Origin: Arbacia lixula
Lineage: Eukaryota; Echinodermata; Echinoidea; Arbacioida; Arbaciidae
Assembly (NCBI GenBank): GCA_963669155.1
Contig: OZ022580.1
Coordinates: 18,809,736 to 18,873,735, forward strand
Direction of reading: 5' to 3'
Length of the DNA: 64,000 bases
The notes beneath the pieces were generated by a model. The model worked only from the letters and a program-made list of their open reading frames with translations. It was not told where the DNA came from and searched no databases. How positions within the stretch are numbered: the stretch's first letter is position 1; each line of letters begins with the position of its first letter. This document shows, piece after piece, positions 1 to 12,326 of this stretch. A program made the translations under genes and the position numbers.

Positions 1-253
1 TGAATTTTATGAGGGAGCAGAATGAGGAGATTAATTGCCCTCCTGCCCTAGAATAATTTGAATGGTCTGTTAGTAATTCCTGTATTGTTAGTTCGTATCA
101 GCTGACCAATACACTAGGTGATAGATGTGTTTCAACGTCCTAAATCCCCTTATTACCGTGATTACACCTCTTTTAGTTTATATATATTTTTTTACATTTC
201 AAGGGAGGGAGTTCAACGTTCCAAACCCAATTTTTACCCACTTTTTCTTCAGA

Positions 254-408
254 TGATTGACATCGGCACCGTCACGGTCTCCTCAAACATTCTTTTTGTG
301 CGTTTTAGTCAAGGTCACGGTGTTCCCGACGATGATTATTGCGCTGCGGACGCCAGGGCGGTGGGATTTTACGATTTTTTTTCCTGCACCGAAGTGTTGA
401 ATCAGTGA
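254..408 (+). CDS. Possible exon of a plus-strand gene (low confidence)
   Basis: A good acceptor (tttttcttcag) precedes an open frame reading IDIGTVTVSSNILFVRF and ARAVGFYDFF. The spacing of an S-S-N-x-L-F-V-R-F strand followed by G-F resembles the end of a CUB domain. No convincing donor or second half is visible, and the gene would lie mostly outside the window. It may be chance. Confidence 0.2.
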
Positions 409-2770
409 TTGGATTGTAACGCGAGAGTTGATCGGTCAAGATCTAAGTGCTGGCCAGGAGATCTTTTACTAGTGTATATTGTCCTCGTGTACGTACACTT
501 TCATTGAAGTGTATCTACGGTACACATAAGCTAGTTCATGAATCTGTTGTAATGACCGTTGCTTTTGTGTAGCTAACAATGACCTTTACATATCTAGGCC
601 TACTTTTTCCAAGAAATTTGTAGGGTCGAGGGAGTCGTATGTTGCAATCTTACCTGTCATTGTGGGGTTTATACTTTGTGACCAAGGAGACCCGAAGGCC
701 ATGAAAACGGAACATACATACAGTATGTATCAGCTTGTTTTGTATTGTACAGCATGTTTGGGGATCTATTTTCATTATATAGTATGTAAGGCTTTCCTGT
801 TCAAAACGCCATTGGTTTACACTACACTGACAATGCTCAATCAATCCTTGCTATTGCTAAATATGCTTCTCACGTCTCTTTCTGTATTCATGGTACCCCC
901 CTCTCTCTTCCTCAATCCAATTTCCCCCACTCCCCCCTTTCTTACTCAACGTAGGCAATACTCGCAGTGCGAGCACAAGGCGCAGTGTATGAAACCGTAT
1001 GGACCATCATGGCTGGGTGTGTTAGTTTCCAATTGATCGAGAGCAAATGTTTTGTTCCCCCTTCTAAAGGTCGATTTATTACAATTCCCCTTTCTATTAC
1101 TTGACAACAGTCAATGGAAATAGTGATAACAGGTAGAAATAAGTTCACGTAGTTGCGCTTGACCCGGATAGGATTTAGCCGAAGCACCCATCATTTTTGT
1201 TTAGCTCCGAATGTCTCTCTTACCGACTTAATGCAAGAAATACTACTACTTGGCCAAACCTATATCGTTGTATGTCATTCTATAGTATAGAGCTCTACTT
1301 CGTCGTAGCAGGAAAACAGGCTTCGAAACTGTACTATTGATAACATTGCGGTGTAAAATACTTTTTATAGGTGTTCTGTCAAAGATTACCATTAGAGGGC
1401 GTTTGATCGTGGCGCATGGTTGATTAAGCTGAAATTATTGGCTCGAACGCTTTCCCTGTCATAATCTGTTTGCTTTATCTGCAGGAGAGAGGGTGAAGAC
1501 TGTCAACACACATTCCGATTCGGAATCAACATGAATGGCATGCTGTATAAAGAAGAAACATTTCTGTTTTATCTTGCTCTACTTCTTTATCTGTGTCTCT
1601 ATTATGTGATGCAGCTTTCATTGTTCCTTCAAGCCCATACCTCTCCCCCCTTTTCCTCCCAAACCCCCTCTCTCTCCCATTTTCATTATAAACCAGATCA
1701 GATCAGTAATGCATTATGACCATTTGAGGTTTACAACAATTTGAGATATCACAGGCGAGGTCAAAATATTTCGCATCGTTATAATCCAAACACATCCCAC
1801 ACCCACGCGACCATAACTCTCAAATATACAGTCAATAAAACGATCTCTTTTATGTATGTGGTATTAATATGCATTACTCATTTTTTTTCTTGAAGCTTTC
1901 CAATTTGGAAAATTTCGACAGTTAAAAACTTTCCTGTCATGTGTGTTCGTGCCTCAAACTTAAACCTGTGCCAGCCTTTTTCTCATATTTCATCTTTTCT
2001 TGACATCAACACTCGATTGGCTCGAGCGAGTTAATCTTTTTTGCACGTAGTATTTCAAAGTAGATTATAATCATGTACAAGGAAATGTTTTGACATTATG
2101 CGAAATCTCGTCCAACTATCGTTCATAAGTGAGTACAACCATGAAAATCCCACCTGCTGTATATCATGTTTTGGGCAAAGCAGAATTAGTAAAATTGTTT
2201 TGCATATGATAATTCAAACAAAAGTCTGTATGACCCGTTAACATTTGAATAATACTTTAAAACAATGCCATGTCATATTACTTTTCGCAATTAAGATTAC
2301 ACGTATTTCGACGTAGCGTATTCCTTAGGCTGACCTAAAATACACAGTTTATGTGAATACCATAGTAGAGAAAAGAAGAATTTACCTAAAGATTTAGGCT
2401 CTGACAAAGATATTTTAATTGGCTTTTGTTGCCCGGTGCGTATTCGGGGGATGACATGTTGGAGATGTTGTTATCTATTAACAATCCTTATCATGAATTA
2501 CTTTAAAGTAAACTTTGAAACGGTCTGGCTTTTTAAACTATTCCGACCCATAGGTAACTTGGCAAAATGATGTGCAGTAGATATGTGATCCTTGACCCCA
2601 TAACTCTTTGAATGGACTTTCAGAGACAACACTTATCATGTTTAATGTCATCACCCGGCAGGGAGCCGCTGCGTATGTATCTCTGATTCTATTATAACAT
2701 TTCGATTTTACAGCATGCATACCTGCCCCCATCTCGCTCAGGCATACAGTCACACTCGATACCTGCAATC
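409..2770. other. Intergenic, nothing recognised
   Basis: AT-rich DNA with no open frame showing domain features and no splice-site arrangement that I trust. Short open frames here have no recognisable composition. Confidence 0.5.
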
Positions 2771-2830
2771 CTGCTCTCTCTCTCTATCTCTCTATCACGC
2801 TCTCTCACTCCATCTCTTTCTTTCTCCTTC
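2771..2830. repeat. (CT)n pyrimidine-rich tract
   Basis: Imperfect CTCTCT and TCTATC repeats form a pyrimidine tract of about 60 bp. The following bases to about 3940 hold nothing that I recognise. Confidence 0.8.
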
Positions 2831-3939
2831 CCTTAATGCAGTAACACAGACACTAATATGTCCTGAAAAATGAGCAACCTCTAGGTTTTGTTTTCATTGG
2901 TCGTCGATGGTATTAATCATCAAACTGCGCAGAGAGAAGTGCTTGCTATTCATAGATGATTTCATTAGTTCTTGAGAGCCCCGTTTTTAAACTTTCAACG
3001 AGCAGCGATGTAGACCCTCTGTCATCCCCGCATCGCTATAAAGGTGACGTCCATAACGGCCTATCGAACCACAAGACATCTGACATACCTCCTAAACCGC
3101 ACGAACGGCGAAACAATGACGCAAGTCAGGAGGCACAATTTGAGTTTTAAACTGGTCTTAATGGAATAATTTATCCTGGAACTAACTTTAAAATTAACTT
3201 TGATAAATCATTAGAAATATGTTTTTGCACACACACCTGTATAAAAGCATATTCCGTTGTCAAAAACAGAAAAAGAGCAATAACAAAAACATTTGTTCTT
3301 TCATTGGCCTTTGTTCAAGGCACACGCTGGCGTGTCAATTTTATACGTATATTATCAGTAGTTAAGAGCATCGTTATTAAATTATCCACGAATCCTCGAT
3401 TCAGCCACTTTTCTTTCATTTTCGCTGTCCAAAAAAGAAGGTGACGACCTATTGTACACAAAGGCGCACAAACACGGCTAGGAAAGATGTAAGGAAATTT
3501 GACTATGTGTGATTTTCTTATTATTCCTGTTGATGCTGACGCAACTCACAAAGCAAAACATTTGTTCAAAACTTTTGTCATATGATGGATGATTGTACAT
3601 TAACAATGCTATTCAATACCTGAAAAAAAATCTGTAAATTACGTATTGACATGCATATGAAAATGATTCAAAAAGCAAAAACAAACAAACAGCATAAAGG
3701 CTTTTTGCTAGATAAATGCAATGATTTTATTCAAAGAAAATGCAACAGTAGGCCTAAATAATGTAATTGATGACATATCATTCCTTCCATGGTCATTTCC
3801 ATGGTCAAAGCTTACTAAGAAAAACTACTTAGAAAAACACTCGGTAAACCCATGTGGCTGTATTATTTTGGTTATTTAGTAATACTGAGAGAAAAAAAAG
3901 AGAAATGAGAAAGGCAAAGTGTGGAGAAGTTGAAGTAAA

Positions 3940-4025
3940 TAAGTCCGGCTGATGAACAAAGCATACTCCCGAAACGTCGAGACTTTCAGATTTTGAAATA
4001 AACATAAAGTTGGTTGCAAAACTTA
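3940..4025 (+). mobile_element. Penelope-like element tail with hammerhead-like core (candidate)
   Basis: CTGATGA (3949-3955) and CGAAACGTCG (3970-3979) occur 15 bases apart, followed by AAATAAAC. CTGATGA...GAAAC is the hammerhead ribozyme core, and this pair typically marks terminal repeats of Penelope-like elements. Clear base pairing for stem II is not obvious, so the ribozyme may be inactive or the match coincidental. Confidence 0.4.
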
Positions 4026-4065
4026 CTATAAGTTCTCATGTATTTCATTTTTCACTCTATAACTT

Positions 4066-4245
4066 CCCTTAGACTAGCCTTTAGCCAAGGCATTCGGCGC
4101 GTTTATTTCCCAAAATGTGCCGAACGAGTCTGCATACATAAGACTATCATGCGAGGCGCTCACTACCGTAAACGCACACTAATTTAGTCTTTTTTCAAAC
4201 CTTTTCGGCGAGCGAGGACTCGACCAAAGGCTACCCTTAGACTAG
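4066..4245. mobile_element. Small MITE-like insertion
   Basis: A 12-bp direct repeat (cccttagactag) at 4066-4077 and 4234-4245 flanks about 156 bp. The ends of that segment are partly inverted (AGCCTTTAGCC against CCAAAGGCTAC). The direct repeat could be a target-site duplication or part of the element. Confidence 0.45.
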
Positions 4246-4365
4246 TTCACAACTCTTATCACCGCCTCTTCCATTTCCAATTCGTCCCATTAATTTTCGT
4301 TTTAAAACACTGAAAATTGAAGCTAAAATAGTATTGTGTAAGTGCTATACAAAAAAAAAAATATT

Positions 4366-5215
4366 TCGTCTTCTCATTCTTTCTTTCCCTTTCTTCACGC
4401 CATAAGTGGGACACCGAAAGAACACAACCACATGGCTTTAAGGAAAGTTGTACAGTTTTCTAAATAATATTCATTAGTACATCTTTTATCTTCATTTGAC
4501 CAACCACTCACTAGCATGATATTATTTCAGAATGTACAAATAGGTTTGAGGATCCATACCACCATTGGATTATATTGAAACGTGTAAATGGTTTAACATG
4601 ACAATACACATCTTTCTGAGTACATGATTTGATTAAGATTTAATGAAGATTACATTCATGAAATATATCGCTGTTTCAGTGCTTATTTTGGCATACAAAA
4701 CACCACCTTGAGTATATTATTATTATACAAGATTATAACAAAATACGTCAAAAAACTTTGTCATGTAGATACTTAAATGTCATATTATCAAATCAATACA
4801 GAGATAATAAAGCTTACTATGCTGTAGTGTATGAATGGTGATAATTGTAATGAATTGATATTTTTCACAACTTCAATGGAACTCCAAAAACCATTATCTA
4901 AGGATGGATCCCAACATGAAGGTAGACTGTGAGGTCAAAGGTCAATGGTGTTCGTCAAAGTTGGGTAAAACTTGCCCCAAATTGATTTTTCACAATACAA
5001 ATCCAATGATTAAAATCCAACTAAACGTTGTTCAAAGATAGATCCCTACATGAAAGTAAATTGATATTTTGGGTAGAATCCCTAAAAGGTGAAAGATCAC
5101 TAAACTTCCCCAATATTGGCTTAAGAGAGATATGTAAGTGTAAAACCAAACAGTGAGTAGGGACAGAGGTTATTACTACTGCCCCACTGATGGTGGGAGA
5201 GGGTTACTAATTATT
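4366..5215. repeat. Dispersed repeat, copy 1 (~850 bp)
   Basis: This copy shares long near-identical stretches with 5722-6268 (for example aggtttgagg, acaccacctt) and with 10705-11450 (gtgaggtcaaaggtcaat, cactgatggtggga). It is the longest of the three copies and has no coding frame. Confidence 0.85.
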
Positions 5216-5307
5216 ATATCCCTCATTAACATATTCCAGTTCGTTGATTGGTTGAGAGGGTGTCACATGACCACAAATAGATGAACTATTTGAAGGAAGA
5301 GAGCTCA

Positions 5308-5400
5308 GAGGGAAGAAAAGTACTATTTCGTGACGTCAGAGGGAAAAAAAGTACTATTTCGTGACGTCACGTCAAAAATAGTCTTATTTTTCCCTCTGGA
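5308..5400. repeat. Tandem ~30-bp repeat with CRE-like palindrome
   Basis: Two copies of cagaggga(a)gaaaagtactatttcgtgacgt are followed by GTGACGTCAC and then an inverted copy of the same segment (tattttt ccctctg). TGACGTCA is the CREB/ATF palindrome, but its occurrence here may only reflect repeat structure. Confidence 0.65.
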
Positions 5401-5721
5401 CTGTCGATATCTGGGCTATTGGTGATCGATACAATTTTCATCGATTCATCCCAGGTAAATGCGCGACACGCAAAATCTACGCGATACATTTCTTTCCAGC
5501 TGCCTTTTGACGTTTTAACGGAAAATAGTACCGCACGTCCTCCACTTAACCTCGGTGCAAATAGATTCCACAAGATCCCTCATGGTCATGAAATATTTGT
5601 GTACTAGTACACATCAGACAAGGTGACAGGAGAAAAATAACAGCACATTACAAAAGCAAAAACGAAGGCATTAATAATACAAGTTCAACATAATATTTAG
5701 TCTTTTCCTCAGTTCAACATA

Positions 5722-6268
5722 ATATTTAGTCTTTTCATTCTTTCTATCCATTTCTCTACCCTATTAGTGGGTCACTTAAGCGGAAGAGTACAACCACATG
5801 GTTTTACTGAAAGTTGTACTGTTTTCTAAATAGCATTCATATCATTAGTACATCTTATATTGTCATTTGACCCACCACTCACTAGCATGATAGTATATCA
5901 GAATGTAGAAATAGGTTTGAGGATTTATACCACCATTGGATTGTATTGAAACATGTAAAGGATTTATTATGATAATACAAATTGCTCTGAGTGTATATGC
6001 TTAATAGCAATTTACGTTTTGTTAAAGATTACATGAAGATTACATAGTCTTTATACCTAAAACTAATATTTGTTTAATATGAGATTACTCTTGAATATCA
6101 AAATTCATGGATTATATCGCTGTCTATATATATATCACTTATTTGACATACAAAACACCACCTTGATTATATTATTATACAACACTGTAATAAAATACGC
6201 CTTTAAACTTTGTCATGTACATGCTTAAATTCCATATTATCAAAACAATACAGAAAATAATAATACAT
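5722..6268. repeat. Dispersed repeat, copy 2 (left part)
   Basis: This segment matches the first ~530 bp of copy 1. The similarity stops at about 6268 (cagaaaataata), where unrelated GC-richer DNA begins. It is preceded by a direct repeat of ttcaacataatatttagtctttt at 5688 and 5712. Confidence 0.8.
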
Positions 6269-6589
6269 ATTAACGCGAAAAGAGTTAATATGATTTACAG
6301 CTGTGTCTGAACCTTTCTAAAGGGTCTTGTCGTTCCCACGCGTATCGGCGGTAGATTTCAAAGACAGGGCGAAGCGTATCCGTAGTTTGCGCGTCAGTTA
6401 CAATTTTGCGCGCGTGTTAATTACAATTCTGCGCGCACAATTATGCTAGCCAGAGGATGGGAACAGAGAGGCATAACTGACTGTGGATTTAGATGAAGTG
6501 GAGGTAAAAAGTTTTTAGCTCCTTTTTTTTTTTTTGGATTTCATAGATATTGGGCATAGGCTATACCGATAGGAGCGTTAGTCTGTAAA

Positions 6590-9500
6590 TAGTCCAGGCA
6601 TTTTGTGAGAAAAAAGGGGTCAACCTCCCACTAATTGCAACAGAAAGTCTTTCAAGTGTTTTGTACCCAGAAAAATGTCCTCTATAACATATCGAAACTC
6701 TTAAGAAATCCTGGTGGTGGAAAGTTCTGATATTTTCTGATATTTTCTTATGACTCTGTTTCTAAATAGCACAGAACTTTGATTTTAAGTGCTAAACATA
6801 CATTTTCAAGGACAAGGAATCAAATGAAACACATTTCGGTATGCTGAACTTGGCACAAAATGCCGAAATGGCGGCCATTTTGAAAAATGGCCGCCATAAA
6901 CACATATTTTCCTATGTCTCCGCTTCTAAGTGGAATGGAGATTTGATTTGAAGTGCTAAATATACTATTTCAGTGACAAGGAATAAAATGAAACACATTT
7001 CAGTATTCTAAACCTGACCACAAACCCAAAATAGCAGCCATAAGCAGATATTTTCCTATAACTCCGCTTCTAAGTGGCATGGAGATTTGATGTAAAGTGC
7101 TAAACATACTTTTTCAGTGCTAAGGAATCAAATGAAACACATTTCGGTATGCTAAACCTGGCTACAAAGCCAAAATGGCAGCCATTTTGGAAAATGGCTG
7201 CCATCTAAAACTTACATTTTCCTAAATCTCCGCTTACAAATAACACAGAGATGTGATTTTAAGTGCTAGACATACATTTTATGGGGCCAGAAATGCAAAT
7301 AAGCTAAATCTGACTTATTGAAATACATTTCAATAAGCCAAACCTGACTAATCCAATTATTGGATTTATTGAAATGTGTGTCTTTGAATTCCTGGCCCCA
7401 GAAAATGTATGGTTAGCACAAGAAATCGAGTCAATTGGTCATTAAACAGCGGAATTATATTGAGAAATATCAGGTTTATTTGGCGGTTATTTGGGATAAT
7501 GGCTGCCATATAATCTTTTTAGTCAGGTTTAGCTTATTGAAATGTACTTCATTGGTTTCGTGGTCCCAGAAAATGTATATTCAGTACTAAAAATCACATC
7601 CCTGAGTAATCAAGAAGCGATGATATTGAGAAATATCAGGTTTATATGGTGGCTATTTTGGGAAATGGATGCTGTTTCAGCTTTTTGACCAGGTATAACT
7701 TATCAGAATGTGCTTCATTGGATTCCTGGACCCTAAAAATGTATGTTTAGCACTAAAAAACAAGAGCCCTGAGTCATTTAGAATCAGAGATATGGTGAAA
7801 TATCTGTTTTTTAGCGGCCATTTTTGAAAATTTCTACCAAATAGGCTTTTTATTCAAGTTTAACTCCTTGAAATGTGTTTCATGGCCCCAGAAAATGTTA
7901 TTTAGCACTGAAAATTAAAGCCCTAAGTAATTCAGAAGCAGTGATATTGGGAAATATCAACGTTATATGGTGGCTTTTTTGGAAGATAGATGCAATTTAA
8001 GCTTTTTGGCCAGGTATAGCTTATTACAATGTTTTTCATTGGATTCCTGGCCACAGAAGATGTATACTTAGCCATGAAAATCAAAGCCCTAAGTCATTTA
8101 GAAATGGAGATATTGGGAAATATCATGTTTATATGGTGGATATTTTGGAAAATGGCTGTTGTTTCAGTTTTATAGCCAGGTTTAGCTTATTGAAATGTGT
8201 TTCAGTGGATTCCTGGCCCCCCAAAATGTATACTTAGCACTGAAAATCAAAGTTCATTGTCTATGCAACATATTTCAGAATCGTCCATCAGATATTTGGG
8301 GAACATTTGGCGCAAGTTTTAAAAAAGTTGAAGGGGGTCGGGTTATAAATTGTCTAATAATGAGTTGATTTGCCGCTGATTGACTGGCATTGTAGTTATG
8401 ATTATGATTTATACCATCGAATCGAAGTGCTAACAACAGCTAGGTCACCCTCAGACACACATACACATACAGTCGGGCAAACCTAGAATCTTCTAGACTG
8501 CAACTACTCTGGTTTGCAGACCCTAATAATACTACATTATTACTACCTTTGCACGGATGCATGCCTGTTAACTTTAACAGGGCGACTTGTAACATTCAGC
8601 TTTAGGCCAGTCTACTATGTTTACCAGTACCACACCAACTACACTTACCAACAATAGAGCGTACTTATGTAGCAATCTGGCAGCGAATGTCACTTGTGTC
8701 ACAAGCACGGTGACATCTGGATTTGGCTGCCTTTTGGGCTTATTAGTCAGATTTAGCTCATTAGAATGTACAGTGTATATCATTGGATTAGTAAGGTTTA
8801 GCTTATTGAAATGTATTTCAATTGATTCCTTGCCCCATATAAAATATGTCTTGCACTTCACATCAAATCTCTATGCCACCTCGAAGAAAAATGGCTGCCA
8901 TTTTGGTGTTGTGGCCAGGTGTATACCCGAATATGTTTCATCTGATTCCTTGTCACTGAAAAAGTATGTTTAGCACTTCACATTAAATCTCCATGCCACT
9001 TAGAAGCAGAGATATCGGATAATATCTGTTTATGGCCGCCATTTTGGAAAATGGCACTGAAAATCAAAGCCCTAAGTAATTCAGAAGCAGTGACATTGGG
9101 AAATATCGGGATTGTATGGTGGCTTTTTTGGAAAATGGATGCCATTTAAGCTAACAACAGGTCACCGTCAGACCCACATACAATCGGGTTAACCTAGAAC
9201 CTTCTAGACTGCAACTACTCTGGATTGCAGACCCTAATAATACTACATTATTTTGGAAAATGGCCGCCATTTCGGCATTTTGTGCCAGGTTCAGCATACT
9301 AAAAAATGTATTTTATTTGATTCCTTGTCACTGAAAAAGTATGTTTAACACTTCACATCAAATCTCCATGCCACTTAGAAGCGGAGATGTCGGAAAATAT
9401 CTGTTTATGGCGGCCATTTCGGCATTTTGTGCCAGGTTCAGCAAACTGAAATGTATTTTATTTGATTCCTTGTCACTGAAAAAGTATGTTTAACACTTCA

Positions 9501-10020
9501 CATCAAATCTCCATGCCACTTAGAAGCGGAGATATCGGAAAATATCTGTTTATGGCGGCCATTTTGGAAAATGGCCGCCATTTCGGCATTTTGTGCCAGG
9601 TTCAGCATACTGAAATGTATTTTATTTGATTCCTTGTTACTGAAAAACTATGTTTAACACTTCACATCAAATCTCCATGCCACTTAGAAGCGGAGATATC
9701 GGAAAATATCTGTTTATGGCGGCCATTTTGGAAAATGGCCGCCATTTCGGCATTTTGTGCCAGTTTCTGCATACTGAAATGTATTCTATTTGATTCCTTG
9801 TCCCTGAAAATGTATGTTTAGCACTTAAAATCAAAGATCTATTTTATTTAGAAACAGAGATATAGGGAAATATCAGATTTATGGCGGCCATTTTGAAAAA
9901 TGGCCGCCATGGAACTTTCCCCCATCAGGATTCCTTAAGAGTTTTAATATGTTATAGAGGACATTTTTCAGGGTATAAAACAGTTGACAGACTTTCTGTT
10001 GCAATTAGTGGGAGGTCATA
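6590..10020. mobile_element. Foldback element: long inverted repeats of ~190-bp subunits
   Basis: Both ends carry the same sequence in opposite orientation: cctcccactaattgcaacagaaag at about 6625-6650 and its complement at about 9989-10015. Moving inward, each arm is a series of diverged ~190-bp subunits. These contain ATGGCGGCCATTTT, a GATTCCTTG segment and CTCCATGCCACTTAGAAG or their complements. A ~110-bp segment with cttctagactgcaactactctgg is duplicated at 8432-8546 and 9146-9255. There is no coding capacity. This is the form of foldback transposons such as the sea urchin TU family; identity is not proven. Confidence 0.7.
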
Positions 10021-10042
10021 TCAAATAATGCCTTGACTAAAA

Positions 10043-10700
10043 ATGCCTAAAGCGAAAATAAAAACCAAAGGAGCTGGTAAAGCTGTCGGGAGGGGCTGGA
10101 AGGAAACGCGTCTGCGTTCGGGCAATGAGGCTGCCGTTGCTGTACCCAGTACGTCGTCGGAGGGAACCCGATCAGTCGCCAATCTCCACAATGCAGGTGA
10201 GTTGGGGAGTGTGTTGGTTTCAACGGAATTGTTGCTGTCCCCTTGGCCGACGATAGGGGGAGTTTGAGTGAGCAGGGCGATGTGGTGGAGGCCGCAATGG
10301 CCCATGGGTATGGAGAATTCCTAATTTATCTCGGCCTAATATAGTAGTGCAGGTGGGAGATTGCCCGGGGAGATTGCTTAGGGTCGGCTGTTCCGCTCAG
10401 AGTAAAGCAAAAGATATGGAAAGCCGGGGATATAAAGAGGAATTTGTGGATCTTGGGCCTATTGTTGAAAAATGTACCCAATCATTCTGAAGCTAGCACT
10501 ACCTTCGGGAACAGACTTGCAGCTGCAACCACAGCGCAAAACAACCCCAACCCGTATTACAATCATCGATCAGTGGAAAAGCGCATTTCTCGTATTGCAT
10601 CCATTTAAGGGAGCGCTCAATTGAACTTTTCAAATACATAGATGCAGTGCGCACGGCGGCTCGTTTCGAGGGGCTATGGGTGGCGAGATTATGACTTATT
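10043..10700 (+). pseudogene. Decayed gag-like retroelement fragment
   Basis: This is a GC-richer island between the foldback element and repeat copy 3. An open frame (10043-10264) starts MPKAKIKTKGAGKAVGRGWK. Further along, in shifted frames, GYKEEFVDLGPIVE (about 10429-10470) and ELFKYIDAVRTAARFEGLW (about 10624-10680) resemble the Y-(I/V)-D-L and Y-x-x-x-(I/V)-R-x-A motifs of DIRS-type and related gag proteins. Stops and frame changes show that it is dead. Family assignment is tentative. Confidence 0.45.
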
Positions 10701-10704
10701 ATGA

Positions 10705-11450
10705 CAAATAGGATTGAGGATCCATACCACCATTGTATTGTATTTAAACATTTTAACATAACAATACACATTGTTCTGAGTACATATGTTGCTAAAGATT
10801 TAATGAAGATTAAATAAACTTTATACCTAAAACTGACATTTGTTTAAAATGAAAATACTTTTGAATATCAACATTTATGGAATACATCGCTGTTTCAGTG
10901 CTTATTTTGACAGACAAAACACCACCTTGAATATATCAGTATACAAGACTGTAATAAAATACGCCTTAAACATTTGTCATGTGGATACTTAAATGCTATA
11001 TAAAAAAAATACAGAACATAATAAAGCTTACTATGCTGTAGTGTATGAATGGTGATAATAGGAATTGACTGATATTGTTTTTGCAATGCAACTCCCCCAA
11101 AACATTAGGATGGATCCCAACATGGAGGTAGACTTGCGATATTCTAGGTAAGATGCCTGTGAGGTCAAAGGTCAATGATTTTCGTCAAAGTTGGGTAAAA
11201 CTTGCCCCAAATTGCTTTTTTTTTCCCCACAATACAAATCCAATGATGAAAATCCAACCAAACGTTGTTCAAAGATATATCCCTACATGGAGGTAAATTT
11301 AAAACATTTTGGGTAGAATCCCTAAAAGGTGAAAGATCACTGAACTTTCCCAATATTGGCTTAAGAGAGAGAGTGAAACCAAACAGTGATTAGGGACAGA
11401 GGTAATTACTAGTGCGCCACTGATGGTGGGAGGGGGTTGTTCTAATTACT
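10705..11450. repeat. Dispersed repeat, copy 3 (right part)
   Basis: This segment matches copy 1 from about 4545 to its end and overlaps the region already present in copy 2. It is followed by ggaagaaaaataacagcacatta, the same segment that precedes copy 2 at about 5628. Confidence 0.8.
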
Positions 11451-11574
11451 ACCACACTTCAGTAACGAACAATAGCAAATCCTATTTCTGACCAGGTGGC
11501 GGAAGAAAAATAACAGCACATTAACCAAAGCCAAAACGAAGGCATTGATTAAACTTGTCTTGCCAATAGGCTAA

Positions 11575-12068
11575 ATTTGGTAGCGGACGCCTTAAATTGG
11601 TCATTGACATTTTCATTTCGCTTATTTGCTTCAGGACATATGTTTGAGGGTGAAATGATGGGGGCATCCCTTTGTGTCAATGCTCCTATTTTTGGCTAAA
11701 TAACTAACACTCTGTATACTTAAATCGACAGGTGCATCATAACATTTCACGTAAATGTATTACACATACACATGAAGGCATTCAAAATTGCATTAGATGT
11801 TGTGCACGATGCATTTTGCCCTATGCATTAGAACATGAAAAAAAAAAAATTCATGGAAGGCCAAACAATTATACAACTGTGTACGTAGGTTTGACTGCGA
11901 TGGAATTAATGCACTTGACAATCACATACATCGCATGCAAGTGCTTCATATACTTCATTCCGTTCTACTGTAAAGCTAAATATTTTAACACAACGATCCA
12001 CCCTTGAACACTTCAGTAGTAGTTGAAATAATCACATAAGGTTATTAAACATGTCCCTCTTTAGAATG
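11575..12068. other. Intergenic, nothing recognised
   Basis: AT-rich sequence beyond the candidate end of the large gene. An open frame at 11732-12007 has no recognisable features. Confidence 0.5.
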
Positions 12069-12074
12069 TTTAAT
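12069..12074 (-). promoter_or_regulatory. Candidate polyadenylation signal ATTAAA
   Basis: TTTAAT on the plus strand reads ATTAAA on the minus strand, about 200 bases past the stop codon. I found no AATAAA between here and the stop codon. A variant signal in AT-rich DNA is weak evidence. Confidence 0.25.
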
Positions 12075-12275
12075 GAATTTTGTAATCCATCTAGCCATAA
12101 TAATCCCAATATCTATATACCTTTCATGACATCATAGATACTCAGCAGATTAATCAATACAATGAAAGAATAGGGCTCCTCAAGTTATGATGTATTTAAG
12201 TATTTTTGTGTCCTCCTCTTTCTTGAGTGGTGCTCGAGAAGAGTTTGGATCGGTCAGTCCGTTTCAGATGTTACT

Positions 12276-12326
12276 TTAGAAGTACACATATTGGTCATCA
12301 TGCATGGGGTTTCGTTCCACGTGCGC
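12276..12326 (-). CDS. Exon 54: C-terminal end and stop
   Basis: This exon has 51 coding bp, phase 0, with acceptor TTTATGCAG. It encodes [16 protein letters not shown] and a TAA stop at 12278-12276. The 3' UTR continues to lower coordinates. The first signal variant I see is ATTAAA (minus strand) at 12074-12069. A good acceptor, the exact phase fit to exon 53 and the tail-like composition support it. Confidence 0.65.
   Translation of the reverse strand, partial: AHVERNPMHDDQYVYF

Noticed and set aside
8574-8973. Open frames on both strands near 8.6-8.9 kb
   Set aside because: They cross the subrepeats of the foldback element, and no homologous reading frame is kept in the other subunits.
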